A stretch of DNA of 37,821 bases from Bryobacterales bacterium (lineage in GTDB: Bacteria > Acidobacteriota > Terriglobia > Bryobacterales > Bryobacteraceae), in contig JAOAPR010000157.1 of assembly GCA_025463005.1 (NCBI GenBank), positions 1 to 37,821 on the forward strand, written 5' to 3'. The translations under genes and the position numbers were made by a program. The notes beneath the pieces are model-generated. The model ran no database searches. It was not told the DNA's origin and worked only from the letters and a program-made list of their open reading frames with translations. This document shows, piece by piece, positions 29,563 to 37,821 of the stretch; position 1 is the first letter of the stretch, and the number at the start of each line of letters is the position of its first letter.

Positions 29563-30435
29563 ATGCATACGCCGGTCATGTTGAAGGAGAGCGTCGAATA
29601 CCTGGCGCTCAAACCCGACGGCATGTATCTGGATGCAACCGCCGGATTGGGCGGGCATACCGGAGCGATCGCGCGCCAGCTGGCAGAGCTGGGCGGCAGC
29701 GGCGTGGTGCTGGCATGCGACCGGGATGCGGAGAGTCTGGAGCTGGCCAAGGCCAACACGGCGGACACTTCGTCACGGATCCGGTTTCATCAGAGTTTGT
29801 TCTCGCAGCTGGGAGAGAGGCTGACGGCAGAAGGGGTTTCACAACTGGATGGACTGCTCGCAGACCTGGGTGTTTCGCGCTACCAGCTTACCGACGGTGG
29901 GAGGGGGTTCTCACTGATGGCGGATGGTCCTTTGGATATGCGCATGGGGCGCGATATCCCGGGGACCGCCGCGGACCTTGTGAATTTCGAATCCGAGAAG
30001 GAGCTCGCCGACCTGATCTTCAGGTTAGGCGAGGAAAGGAGGAGCCGGAAGATAGCCAGAGCAATCGTGCGGGCACGTCCCATACAGACGACCGGTCAGT
30101 TGGCCAAGCTGATCGAAGGGATCGTGCCCCGCACGGAAAAAATTCATCCCGCGACGCGCACATTCATGGCTCTGCGCATCGCTGTCAATCGCGAGCAGGA
30201 GGAGCTGGACGCGCTGCTCGAGTCGATCCCCAGGCTGGTGAAGCCGGGCGGACGCGCGGTGATCATCAGCTTCATGTCGCTCGAGGATCGCAAGGTCAAA
30301 CAGAGTTTTCAGGCCATGGCGAAAGCGGGCCAGGCACGGGTGCTTACGCGGCACGTCGTGCGGCCTGCGGAAGAGGAAATCTGGAACAATCCGCCGTCGC
30401 GAAGCGCAAAGCTCCGCGCGGTCGAGTTGCTGTAG
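29563..30435 (+). CDS. rsmH: 16S rRNA (cytosine1402-N4)-methyltransferase RsmH
   Basis: A 290-residue SAM-dependent methyltransferase (MraW). It has the N-terminal 'HTPVMLKESVEYLALKPDGM', the SAM motif 'LDATAGLGGHTGAIARQL', 'DGLLADLGVSRYQLTDGGRG', 'GPLDMRMGRDIPGTAADLVN' and the C-terminal 'PGGRAVIISFMSLEDRKVKQ'. It methylates N4 of C1402 in the ribosomal P site. The ATG at 29563 is nine bases after mraZ, without a strong ribosome site, suggesting coupling. Confidence 0.94.
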   Translation: MHTPVMLKESVEYLALKPDGMYLDATAGLGGHTGAIARQLAELGGSGVVLACDRDAESLELAKANTADTSSRIRFHQSLFSQLGERLTAEGVSQLDGLLADLGVSRYQLTDGGRGFSLMADGPLDMRMGRDIPGTAADLVNFESEKELADLIFRLGEERRSRKIARAIVRARPIQTTGQLAKLIEGIVPRTEKIHPATRTFMALRIAVNREQEELDALLESIPRLVKPGGRAVIISFMSLEDRKVKQSFQAMAKAGQARVLTRHVVRPAEEEIWNNPPSRSAKLRAVELL

Positions 30436-30457
30436 AGAGGGAATAAGGTCGGGCAAG

Positions 30458-30973
30458 ATGGCTACGCTAGCGACTGCATTAGACAAGCTTTTTGAGAATG
30501 GAATGAATCGGACTGTAAGGGCTGCGCCTATCCGTGAGGCAAGCGCGCCGGTGCGTCCGTTCGCCAACGAAGACATCTTTTTTTACGTCAAGCGGATCGA
30601 CAACAGCCGCGTGGTGCGGGCTGCCGATCCACAGGCGCGCCAGGTGTGCTGGAAGCTCATCGGCTCGGTGGTGGCGGCGGCGGTGCTTCTGATCGCCGTA
30701 CTGCTTCCCGGCGCCTATGGTCTGCTGGCGGGTTACCAGATTCAAACTCTACGCCAGGATGCGCGACGGCTGGCTAACGAGCGCGCTTCCCTCGAATTGC
30801 AAGAAGCCCAGTTGCTCTCGCCTGCTCGCATGGAGGAACTGGCGCGCATGCAGCAATTTGTCGATCCCGCGCCGCAGAAAGTCGTCTACCTCGATGGTCA
30901 ACCGCAAGTTGCGCAGAACACCGGACTGCGTGAGGCCTCGCTGAACACCGCGGCTGAGGGGAACAGAAAGTAA
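30458..30973 (+). CDS. ftsL: FtsL-like division protein
   Basis: A 171-residue bitopic membrane protein: a ~66-residue cytoplasmic part, one transmembrane helix at ~67-91 ('LIGSVVAAAVLLIAVLLPGA'), then a periplasmic coiled coil ('YQIQTLRQDARRLANERASL', 'ELQEAQLLSPARMEELARMQ') and a tail. Sequence similarity in FtsL is always weak; the assignment rests on topology and its place between rsmH and ftsI. FtsL joins FtsB and FtsQ and activates FtsW-FtsI for septal synthesis. The cytoplasmic part is longer than in E. coli. Confidence 0.75.
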   Translation: MATLATALDKLFENGMNRTVRAAPIREASAPVRPFANEDIFFYVKRIDNSRVVRAADPQARQVCWKLIGSVVAAAVLLIAVLLPGAYGLLAGYQIQTLRQDARRLANERASLELQEAQLLSPARMEELARMQQFVDPAPQKVVYLDGQPQVAQNTGLREASLNTAAEGNRK

Positions 30974-30991
30974 TCCGGCGGAACCTGTGCG

Positions 30992-33097
30992 ATGCCTCTT
31001 CCTCCCACCACCCAGCGTCTTCAGTGGTTGCTTTGGGCGCTACTGGTGTGGGCAGGGGCCATCTTCGGGCGACTCGTCTGGCTGCAGGTAATTCGCCACG
31101 ACGAGCTGCTCCGCCTCGCCGAACAACAACAGCAGAGAACCGTGGAAGTCCAGGCTCTGCGAGGATCCATCCTGGATCGCACCGGGCAGCCGCTCGCCAA
31201 GACCTTGCCGGCCGAATCGATCGCCGTTGATCCGACGAAAATTCCGGATCTCAAGATCGCCGCTGACATCCTCTCACGCATGCTGGACCTGGACCGGTCC
31301 CAGCTATACCAACGGCTGCGTTCCTACCAGGCGCGCTCGAGCCATTTCATGTGGGTGGCTCGCAAGCTGGACGCGAAACCGGCCGAACGCGTGCGTAAAC
31401 TGAACCTCCCTTACGTTGAGTTTCGCACCGAGCTACGCCGCTTCTATCCGCACGGAACGCTCGCCTCGCATGTTTTGGGATCCATCGGATACCTGGAGGG
31501 CAGCGATGCCGAACGCGGCAGCGCCGGGATCGAGGCTTCCTTCGAAGAGGATCTGGCCGGACGTCCGGGACTCGCCCACGTATTTACCGATGTTCACCAG
31601 ACGGCTTACGAATCTTTCGTGACGCGCGCTCCCGAAGCCGGTTCTAATCTCACGCTGAGCATCGATCCCAATCTGCAATATGAGGCCGAGCGGCAACTGG
31701 ATAAAGCGATCGCCTCCAGTCACGCGCGTACCGGCTCTATTGTCGCCATCAATCCTTACACGGGCGATATCCTCGCGATGGCGAATTATCCGCGTTACGA
31801 TCCCAATCTTCCTCCCGGCCGCGACGATGCGGCGGCGCGCAGCAACCTGGCGATTTCGACGCCATTTGAGCCCGGAAGCGTCTTTAAAGTGATCACGCTG
31901 TCGGCCGCATTCGAATCCACCAACCTGACTCCCGATACTCTGATCAACTGCGGCAATGGGTCCATCAACCTGTACGGCCGCGTGATTCACGACACCCATC
32001 GCTACTCGGTGCTGAGCGTGGCTGATGTGCTGGCGAAATCGAGCAATATCGGAGCCATTCAAATCGCCCTGAGGACCGGCGAACGGCCGCTCTACAAATA
32101 CCAGCGACTGTTCGGATTCGGTCAGAAGACCGGAATCGAGCTGGCTGGCGAATCGGGCGGTAACCTGCGGGATGTGAAGCAGTGGATGCCGAGTTCGGTT
32201 GGATCCCTGGCCATGGGCCATGAAGTCAGCGTGACCTCCCTGCAACTGGCCGTAGCTGGAGCAGTCGTCGCCAATGGCGGCTTGAAGGTGAAGCCACGGC
32301 TCGTAATTGCTCGTCAAAAGCCCGGCCAGCCGCTGCAGCGCATCGCTCCCGAGCCGCCGGTTCGGATCTTGCGCCCGGAGACTGCCATTACGATGCGCCA
32401 GTTGATGGAAGGCGTAGTGCTGCGGGGCACCGGCCGCGGTCTCGCGAACCTCAGAGGCTATACCTCCGGCGGAAAGACTGGGTCGGCGCAGATCTACGAC
32501 GCCAAAGCTCACGTCTACACGCACAACTACAATGCGAGTTTCCTGGGTTTCGCGCCGGTAGCGAATCCGCAAATTGTGATCGCGGTGACGCTGAATCGTA
32601 CCACCGGCGGCACTGCCGGATACGGCGGACCGGTTGCCGCGCCGGTCTTCCGCGAGGTAGCCATGGACGCGCTGCGGATGCTCGATGTGCCGAAGGATCT
32701 TCCGGAAGAGGAGTTGCGCGCCACTCATTCCGCACGTCCAGGCGATTCTCCCCAAGATCTATCCAAAGAGTTATCCAAGGCGGCGGGGTTGTTCGCTCCG
32801 CCCGGACAACGACCTGTATCCTCCGTCACTCCGCCGCCGGTTCAGGACGATGCTTCGGTTTCGGCCGAAACGTCTTCCCCGGACCGGCGGCCTTTTTTAA
32901 CCGCGAGTGCGGAGATGTCGGGCGAACCGCGCGCCCCGGATTTCCTGGGGAAGTCGTTGCGGTCTGTTCTCGAGGAATCGGCCGCAGCCGGTTTTCCCGT
33001 CGAGGTGCATGGTAGCGGCCTGGCGCGCAGCCAGGAACCGCCACCCGGGACCCCGGTGCGTCCCCACGCATTAGTGCGGGTTCAATTCGGGCGATGA
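30992..33097 (+). CDS. ftsI: Septal transpeptidase FtsI (PBP) with PASTA domain
   Basis: A 701-residue class B penicillin-binding protein. It has a membrane anchor at ~11-33, a dimerisation domain (~52-200, 'RGSILDRTGQPLAKTLP'), and a transpeptidase domain with the three active-site motifs: S-x-x-K (Ser296-Val-Phe-Lys299), SSN (350-352) and KTG (495-497). After a Pro/Ser-rich linker (~570-645) a single PASTA domain ends the protein ('APDFLGKSLRSVLEESAAAG'). It cross-links septal peptidoglycan. It is longer than E. coli FtsI, mainly because of the linker and PASTA domain, as in SpoVD or PBP2x types. Its stop overlaps the murE start by four bases (ATGA). Confidence 0.93.
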   Translation: MPLPPTTQRLQWLLWALLVWAGAIFGRLVWLQVIRHDELLRLAEQQQQRTVEVQALRGSILDRTGQPLAKTLPAESIAVDPTKIPDLKIAADILSRMLDLDRSQLYQRLRSYQARSSHFMWVARKLDAKPAERVRKLNLPYVEFRTELRRFYPHGTLASHVLGSIGYLEGSDAERGSAGIEASFEEDLAGRPGLAHVFTDVHQTAYESFVTRAPEAGSNLTLSIDPNLQYEAERQLDKAIASSHARTGSIVAINPYTGDILAMANYPRYDPNLPPGRDDAAARSNLAISTPFEPGSVFKVITLSAAFESTNLTPDTLINCGNGSINLYGRVIHDTHRYSVLSVADVLAKSSNIGAIQIALRTGERPLYKYQRLFGFGQKTGIELAGESGGNLRDVKQWMPSSVGSLAMGHEVSVTSLQLAVAGAVVANGGLKVKPRLVIARQKPGQPLQRIAPEPPVRILRPETAITMRQLMEGVVLRGTGRGLANLRGYTSGGKTGSAQIYDAKAHVYTHNYNASFLGFAPVANPQIVIAVTLNRTTGGTAGYGGPVAAPVFREVAMDALRMLDVPKDLPEEELRATHSARPGDSPQDLSKELSKAAGLFAPPGQRPVSSVTPPPVQDDASVSAETSSPDRRPFLTASAEMSGEPRAPDFLGKSLRSVLEESAAAGFPVEVHGSGLARSQEPPPGTPVRPHALVRVQFGR

Positions 33098-34611
33098 AGC
33101 TCAGTGAGTTGCTGGCGGGGGTGGCGCTCCGCGAAGCGCTCACGCCGGAGCTCGCCAATCTCGAAGTTGCCGGTCTTGAATACGATTCGCGCCGTGTGGG
33201 GAAAGGTTTCGTGTTTTTTGCGTTCGCCGGGTCTCGTGTCGACGGCCGCCAGTTTGCGCAAGACGCCCTGGCCCGCGGCGCGCTTGCCGTAGTCAGCGAC
33301 TTGCCGCGTCCACCCGATTTCGCGGGCCCATCGGGAGAATGGATCCAGGTTGAACACGGCCGCCAGGCCCTGGCCGCCGCTGCCCGCACTTTCTACCATC
33401 GCCCCGATGAGCGCGTCTTTTTCACGGGAATCACCGGCACCAACGGCAAAACCACCACCGCGTACCTGATCGAGACGCTTCTGCGCGCCGCCGGCAAGGT
33501 TACGGGACTCATCGGAACCATCGAATACCGGGTGGCGGGCGAGGTTCGACCTTCTCCGAACACTACACCGGAATCGCTCGATCTCATGCGCTTCGCCACG
33601 GAACTGGAGGAGCGCGGCGGCACCCATCTGGTGGCCGAAGTTTCCTCTCACGCTCTGGCGCTGGGCCGCACCTACGGATTTCGCTTCCATACCGCCGTTT
33701 TCACCAACCTGACGCGCGACCACCTGGACTTTCACGGGACAATGGAAGAGTACGCGGCCGCTAAACGCCGGCTGTTCGTGTCTCCGGGCCAGCGCGGTCC
33801 TCGATGGGCCGTACTGAATTCCGACGATCCAGCGTCTAAAACTATGGAGCCGGAAGACCCCGGTTCTCGCACTATCTGGTACGGACTCACGGACGTAGCC
33901 GGCTTACGGGCCGAAAATATTGTCTCCGGGTTCAATGGTCTGGTTTTCGACGTGACCTGGAACGGCCGCCGTGCGAAAGTAGAATCACCGTTGTTGGGTC
34001 GGGTGAACGTATCGAATATTCTGGCCGCGCTGGGCGCCGGTTTGAGCTACGGCCTGGATCTGGAGACCATGGCGGGCTCGGTTTCCCTGTGCCGCGCTGT
34101 GCCGGGCCGGTTCGAGCCCGTGGATCAGGGACAGCCTTTCCTGGTTGGGGTCGATTACGCCCACACTGACGACGCGCTCCGGAACGCGATCCAGACTGCG
34201 CGGAGTTTGGCAAAAGGAAGAGTGATCACGCTGTTCGGCTGCGGCGGCGACCGCGATCGCACCAAGCGCCCGCTGATGGGCATGGCGGCAGCCGAGCTGA
34301 GCGATTTTGTCGTGCTCACGTCGGACAATCCGCGTTCCGAAGATCCCTTGTCGATCATGAACGACGTAATGGTCGGCTTGCGGCGCTTCGATACCCGGCA
34401 CGTGGCTGAGCCCGACCGCGCAAAGGCGATTCAGCTCGCCATTCAGGAAGCCCAGCCCGGCGATGTCGTGCTGCTGGCGGGCAAGGGCCACGAAACGTAC
34501 CAGATTTTGAAGGATCGGACAATTCATTTTGACGATCGAGAAACGGCGCGCGAGGTACTTCGATCATTCGGATACAAGGATTCACCGGACAGGAGTAAGA
34601 AGTCAGGATGA
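33094..34611 (+). CDS. murE: UDP-MurNAc-tripeptide synthetase MurE
   Basis: A 505-residue Mur ligase with an N-terminal UDP-binding domain ('YDSRRVGKGFVFFAFAGSRV'), ATP-binding P-loop 'GITGTNGKTTT' (112-122), the central 'TNLTRDHLDFHGTMEEYAAA' with the carbamylated-lysine region, and a C-terminal domain with 'LFGCGGDRDRTKRPLMG'. The motif DNPR at 411-414 is the signature for adding meso-diaminopimelate rather than lysine. It acts in the cytosol on UDP-MurNAc-L-Ala-D-Glu. It overlaps both ftsI and murF by ATGA, so translation is coupled. Confidence 0.96.
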   Translation: MKLSELLAGVALREALTPELANLEVAGLEYDSRRVGKGFVFFAFAGSRVDGRQFAQDALARGALAVVSDLPRPPDFAGPSGEWIQVEHGRQALAAAARTFYHRPDERVFFTGITGTNGKTTTAYLIETLLRAAGKVTGLIGTIEYRVAGEVRPSPNTTPESLDLMRFATELEERGGTHLVAEVSSHALALGRTYGFRFHTAVFTNLTRDHLDFHGTMEEYAAAKRRLFVSPGQRGPRWAVLNSDDPASKTMEPEDPGSRTIWYGLTDVAGLRAENIVSGFNGLVFDVTWNGRRAKVESPLLGRVNVSNILAALGAGLSYGLDLETMAGSVSLCRAVPGRFEPVDQGQPFLVGVDYAHTDDALRNAIQTARSLAKGRVITLFGCGGDRDRTKRPLMGMAAAELSDFVVLTSDNPRSEDPLSIMNDVMVGLRRFDTRHVAEPDRAKAIQLAIQEAQPGDVVLLAGKGHETYQILKDRTIHFDDRETAREVLRSFGYKDSPDRSKKSG

Positions 34612-35984
34612 ACAAGCCGCTGAGGTGGGTAGCGGCGCAGCTCGGGCTGGCAATAGCGACGGATGCGCAGGTGACCGGCTGGAGCATCGATTCGCGGACG
34701 CTGCGCCCCGGCGACTTATTTTTCGCCTTGCGCGGCCCCAATCATGATGGCCACCGCTACGTCGCCGAAGTACTCAACAAAGGCGCGGTCGGGGCGATTG
34801 TGGATCGAGATGTCGACAGTGGAGCGGCTCCCGCGGTCCTTAAGGTAAAGGACACGCTGGCCGCGCTCCAGACAGTTGCGTCCTCGGCCCGCCAAGAATG
34901 GCCCGGGGACGTCGTCGGCGTCACAGGAAGCGCCGGGAAAACTACCACCAAGGATGTAATCGCAGAGATGTTGTCGGAAGGATTCAAGACTGCAAAGACG
35001 GAAGGAAATCTGAATAACCACGTGGGGCTGCCGCTCTCCTTGCTGCGCGTCGACGATCAGGCGCGTGTCGCGGTGCTCGAAATGGGAATGAACCACGCCG
35101 GCGAGATCCGAGCGCTGGCAGAAATCGCCCGGCCTAACGTGGGCGTGGTGACCAACGTCGGCGCGGCGCACATGGAAAGCTTTGATTCGATCGAGGGAAT
35201 CGCGGCCGCCAAGCGCGAGCTGATCGAGGCGCTGCCCGCCAACGGGACGGCAGTGTTGAACGCGGATGATCCCCTGGTAGCGGCGTTCGCAAGCATACAT
35301 CGTCGTGCACACAAGGGTCCAGTGGTCACCTACGGCGAATCCGAGCGCGCGGACGTGCGCGCCGAAGACGTCCGGTTTTCAGAAGACGGCCTGGCGTTCC
35401 GGGTGGGCGCGGTGCAATTCGAAAGCGTGCTGATCGGTCGTCACAGTGTTTCGAACCTCCTGGCCGGAATCGCCGTAGCGCGAATCTACGGTATTGCCCC
35501 CGATCGCCTGGCGGAGCGGGTCCGGAATATTCAGCCCGGTAAAATGCGGGGGGAGCGATTCCGGCACCAGGGAATGTTGGTGTTTAACGATTGCTACAAC
35601 TCCAATCCAGACGCGGCGCGCGCCATGCTTGCCGTGCTGCGCGATACTCCGGCGCGTCGCCGGGTCGCGGTTCTGGGGGAGATGCTCGAACTTGGCCGCT
35701 GGGCTGAGCCGCTTCACCGCGCGGTAGGAAACTACGCAGCGGAGTGCGGAATAGATGTGCTCGTTGGATTACGCGGCGCGGCCTGTTTCATGTTGGACGC
35801 AGCCAAGCGATCCGGCCTTCGGGCCGACGCCGCGTTTTTTTTCGACGACCCCGTCCCAGCCGGCCAATTGGTGCGATCGCTCGCGCAACCCGGTGATGCG
35901 ATCTTGTTCAAGGGTTCCCGCGGCGTTCACGTCGAGCTCGCTTTGGAACAGTTTCTCGCCTCCCAGGAAGGAGGGAAAAGCTGA
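34608..35984 (+). CDS. murF: UDP-MurNAc-tripeptide-D-Ala-D-Ala ligase MurF
   Basis: A 458-residue Mur ligase with 'VTGWSIDSRTLRPGDLFFAL' in the N-terminal domain, P-loop 'GVTGSAGKTTTKD' (104-116, with the Ser-Ala that marks MurF), 'TEGNLNNHVGLPLSLLR', 'EMGMNHAGEI' and 'FNDCYNSNPDAARAMLA'. It adds D-Ala-D-Ala to complete the pentapeptide precursor. ATGA overlap with murE; the mraY start lies three bases after its stop. Confidence 0.96.
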   Translation: MNKPLRWVAAQLGLAIATDAQVTGWSIDSRTLRPGDLFFALRGPNHDGHRYVAEVLNKGAVGAIVDRDVDSGAAPAVLKVKDTLAALQTVASSARQEWPGDVVGVTGSAGKTTTKDVIAEMLSEGFKTAKTEGNLNNHVGLPLSLLRVDDQARVAVLEMGMNHAGEIRALAEIARPNVGVVTNVGAAHMESFDSIEGIAAAKRELIEALPANGTAVLNADDPLVAAFASIHRRAHKGPVVTYGESERADVRAEDVRFSEDGLAFRVGAVQFESVLIGRHSVSNLLAGIAVARIYGIAPDRLAERVRNIQPGKMRGERFRHQGMLVFNDCYNSNPDAARAMLAVLRDTPARRRVAVLGEMLELGRWAEPLHRAVGNYAAECGIDVLVGLRGAACFMLDAAKRSGLRADAAFFFDDPVPAGQLVRSLAQPGDAILFKGSRGVHVELALEQFLASQEGGKS

Positions 35985-35987
35985 TCC

Positions 35988-37121
35988 ATGTTTTACTGGC
36001 TCGGATACGAACACCTGTACCACATTTTTTCGCCGTTTCGCATTTTTCAATACGAAACATTTCGCACCGCCATGGCCAGCCTGACGGCGCTGCTGATTTT
36101 CGTGCTGCTCGGCCCCTGGTTCATCGCGCGGCTGCGCAAATTCCAGATCGGCCAGCATATTCGCGAAGAAGGACCGCAGTCTCACCAGAAGAAGGCCGGC
36201 ACCCCCACCATGGGCGGCTTGCTGATCTGTGCCGCGATCGTAATTTCGACTCTGCTGTGGGCCAACCTGCGGGTGCCCGCCGTGTGGGTGGCCTTGGCCG
36301 GCCTGGTGAGCTTCGGAGCTATCGGATTCTGGGACGATTACGCCAAACTCAAGCGCAAGCGAAATCTGGGGCTCACCGCCCGCCAGAAGTTGATGCTGGA
36401 AGTGTTGGCAGCCATGGTGGTCGGAGTGCTGCTCTTGGGCATGAACGCAAGCCGTCTCTACACTACGGAAATCAATGTACCGTTTTTCAAGGATTTCAAG
36501 CCGGATCTGCTGATTCACCCCTGGCTGACCAATCCCTGGACCTTTCCGTTCGCGTTCAGTTTCTTCTTCGCTTTCGTGGCTCTGGTGCTGGTGGGATCGT
36601 CCAATGCCGTGAACCTCACCGACGGTCTGGATGGACTCGCCATCGGGCTGATGCTGATCGCCGCGGGAGCGATGACGGTTTTGTCTTATCTTTCGGGCAA
36701 CGCCGAGCTGGCGCGCTATCTGGAATTGTCGCGTCCGCGCGACGCGGGCGAACTGACCATTTTCTGCGCCGCGATGACCGGTGCGTCGCTCGGTTTCCTC
36801 TGGTACAACGCGCATCCCGCCGAGATCTTCATGGGAGACGTCGGGTCGCTGGCCCTGGGTGGAGGGCTTGGAACGGTCGCCGTCCTGTTGAAGCAGGAGC
36901 TGCTACTGCTGTTCATCGGGGGCGTCTATGTGCTGGAGGCTTTGTCGGTGATCCTCCAGGTCGCCAGTTTCAAGTTGCGCGGGAAACGAATTTTCAAAAT
37001 GGCCCCGTTGCACCATCACTTCGAAGCGCTGGGGTGGGCCGAATCCAAGGTGATCATCCGTTTCTGGATCGCCGGCCTGGTGATGGCGCTATTCGCCCTG
37101 ACGACGTTGAAACTGAGATGA
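35988..37121 (+). CDS. mraY: Phospho-MurNAc-pentapeptide transferase MraY
   Basis: A 377-residue membrane enzyme with about ten helices. It transfers phospho-MurNAc-pentapeptide to undecaprenyl phosphate to make lipid I. Seen: 'KKAGTPTMGGLLI', 'GFWDDYAKLKRKRNLGLTAR' with the DDxxK motif, 'SSNAVNLTDGLDGLAIGLML', 'EIFMGDVGSLALGGGLG' and 'MAPLHHHFEALGWAESKVII' with the three histidines. Its stop overlaps the murD start (ATGA at 37118-37121). Confidence 0.97.
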   Translation: MFYWLGYEHLYHIFSPFRIFQYETFRTAMASLTALLIFVLLGPWFIARLRKFQIGQHIREEGPQSHQKKAGTPTMGGLLICAAIVISTLLWANLRVPAVWVALAGLVSFGAIGFWDDYAKLKRKRNLGLTARQKLMLEVLAAMVVGVLLLGMNASRLYTTEINVPFFKDFKPDLLIHPWLTNPWTFPFAFSFFFAFVALVLVGSSNAVNLTDGLDGLAIGLMLIAAGAMTVLSYLSGNAELARYLELSRPRDAGELTIFCAAMTGASLGFLWYNAHPAEIFMGDVGSLALGGGLGTVAVLLKQELLLLFIGGVYVLEALSVILQVASFKLRGKRIFKMAPLHHHFEALGWAESKVIIRFWIAGLVMALFALTTLKLR

Positions 37122-37821
37122 AAGTTGAAGGTGCGCGGGCGGTGGTAGTGGGAATGGCGCGTAGCGGCGTCGCGGCGGTGGAGCTGTTGGTAGCGCAAGG
37201 AGCCCGGGTGACGGCAGTAGATCAAGCGCCGGTGACGAACGCGCGTCTGGCAGAGCTGGGCGTGTCCGTCCAGCCGCAGGAAGCGGCGGCTTTCGAAGCC
37301 GCGGATCTGGTCGTTCTCTCGCCGGGCGTGCCTGCCGATCTGGATCTAGCCCAATCCGCTCGCCGTCGGGGAATCCCGGTGATCGGCGACCTGGAGCTCG
37401 CGAGCTGGTTTCTGAAAGGCGAAATCATCGGCATTACCGGTTCGAACGGGAAAACGACGACGACCGCAATGACGGGGCACATTCTCCAGTCCAGCGGAAT
37501 TCCCGCGCACGTGGGCGGCAATATCGGCACTCCGCCGGCGTCCCTGGTGAAGACATCGCGCGCGGGGCAGTGGAACGTGCTCGAGCTCTCCAGTTTTCAG
37601 CTCGAAACCATCTCGACCTTCAGGGCACACATAGCAGCGGCTCTAAATGTTACGCCGGATCATCTGGATCGGCACTACACGTTCGAGAAGTACGCCACGG
37701 CCAAGGCACGGCTGTTCGAAAACCAGCACCCGGACGATTTTGCCGTACTGAATGCCGACGATCCGGTGACCTGCGGTTACGCCCAACGCGCTGAAGGGAA
37801 ATCCATGTGGTTCAGCTCGAC
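37118..37821 (+). CDS. murD: UDP-MurNAc-L-Ala:D-Glu ligase MurD, 5' part
   Basis: The first ~234 residues of MurD; the frame is still open at the window edge. Seen: a Rossmann-like N terminus ('AVVVGMARSGVAAVELLVAQ'), 'ADLVVLSPGVPAD', the P-loop 'GITGSNGKTTTTAMTG' (~105-120), 'HVGGNIGTPPASLV', 'LELSSFQLETISTF' and 'LNVTPDHLDRHYTFEKYATA' with the catalytic Mur-ligase His. It adds D-glutamate to UDP-MurNAc-L-Ala. It overlaps mraY by four bases and continues the dcw order found in many bacteria. Confidence 0.95.
   Translation, partial: MKVEGARAVVVGMARSGVAAVELLVAQGARVTAVDQAPVTNARLAELGVSVQPQEAAAFEAADLVVLSPGVPADLDLAQSARRRGIPVIGDLELASWFLKGEIIGITGSNGKTTTTAMTGHILQSSGIPAHVGGNIGTPPASLVKTSRAGQWNVLELSSFQLETISTFRAHIAAALNVTPDHLDRHYTFEKYATAKARLFENQHPDDFAVLNADDPVTCGYAQRAEGKSMWFSS

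Noticed and set aside
1-37821. CRISPR arrays, insertion sequences, prophage genes or rRNA
   Set aside because: No regularly spaced repeats, transposase or integrase motifs, or rRNA segments were seen; the tRNA-Pro has no integrase next to it.

Overview
The window looks like a chromosomal segment of an acidobacterium, probably of the Bryobacterales/Solibacter type. The evidence is a roughly 1100-residue TonB-dependent, Oar-like receptor with an N-terminal carboxypeptidase-regulatory domain, a VWFA-related protein of the acidobacterial type, an exported protein of a kind common in acidobacterial genomes, several BON-domain proteins, high GC content, and a MurE with the DNPR motif of meso-diaminopimelate peptidoglycan. 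The phylum assignment is an inference from gene families.

Layout. 1-1272: end of a PQQ-dependent dehydrogenase and an aldo/keto reductase. 1286-5764: HdeD-like and BON-domain pair (minus), DUF2007 protein (minus), baeRF-family protein plus DsbA-like oxidoreductase (plus), exported protein (plus). 5789-8748: a MEDS-PAS histidine kinase, a FixJ-type regulator and a receiver-only protein in one minus-strand operon. 9068-9739: a second triple-BON protein. 9819-12522: minus-strand operon of periplasmic BON protein, Hsp20, rhomboid protease and ClpP-fold membrane serine protease. 12795-13403: ECF sigma factor. 13449-14504: a sigma54 activator with no sensory domain. 14953-16750: outer-membrane barrel and VWFA protein. 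17397-20696: TonB-dependent receptor after a repeat-rich 646-bp intergenic region. 20783-21811: exported protein. 21825-26897: divergent SOS mutagenesis cassette (dnaE2/imuC against imuA-imuB). Then tRNA-Pro(GGG), a small zinc-ribbon protein and a secreted M28 peptidase. 29034 to the end: the division and cell-wall (dcw) cluster mraZ-rsmH-ftsL-ftsI-murE-murF-mraY-murD, cut off inside murD.

Main observation. Seven sequences matching the sigma54 -24/-12 promoter, all with exactly ten bases between the GG and the GC, lie just upstream of the stress and envelope genes between 2.6 and 15 kb (2598, 3067, 3105, 5081, 8962, 12573, 14892). For five of the seven, one or two copies of a palindromic motif close to GTC-N-A-N4-T-N-GAC occur about 105-137 bases upstream of the predicted transcription start, where sigma54 activators usually bind. 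Two of these copies are perfect palindromes (8876-8889 and 2697-2712). A PspF-like activator with GAFTGA and a Fis-type HTH, but no receiver, is encoded within the cluster. I infer a locally clustered sigma54 envelope-stress regulon that joins BON proteins, HdeD, Hsp20, two membrane proteases, a baeRF protein, a thiol oxidoreductase, an outer-membrane barrel and a VWFA protein. No search could be run; family names rest on motifs and remembered family features.
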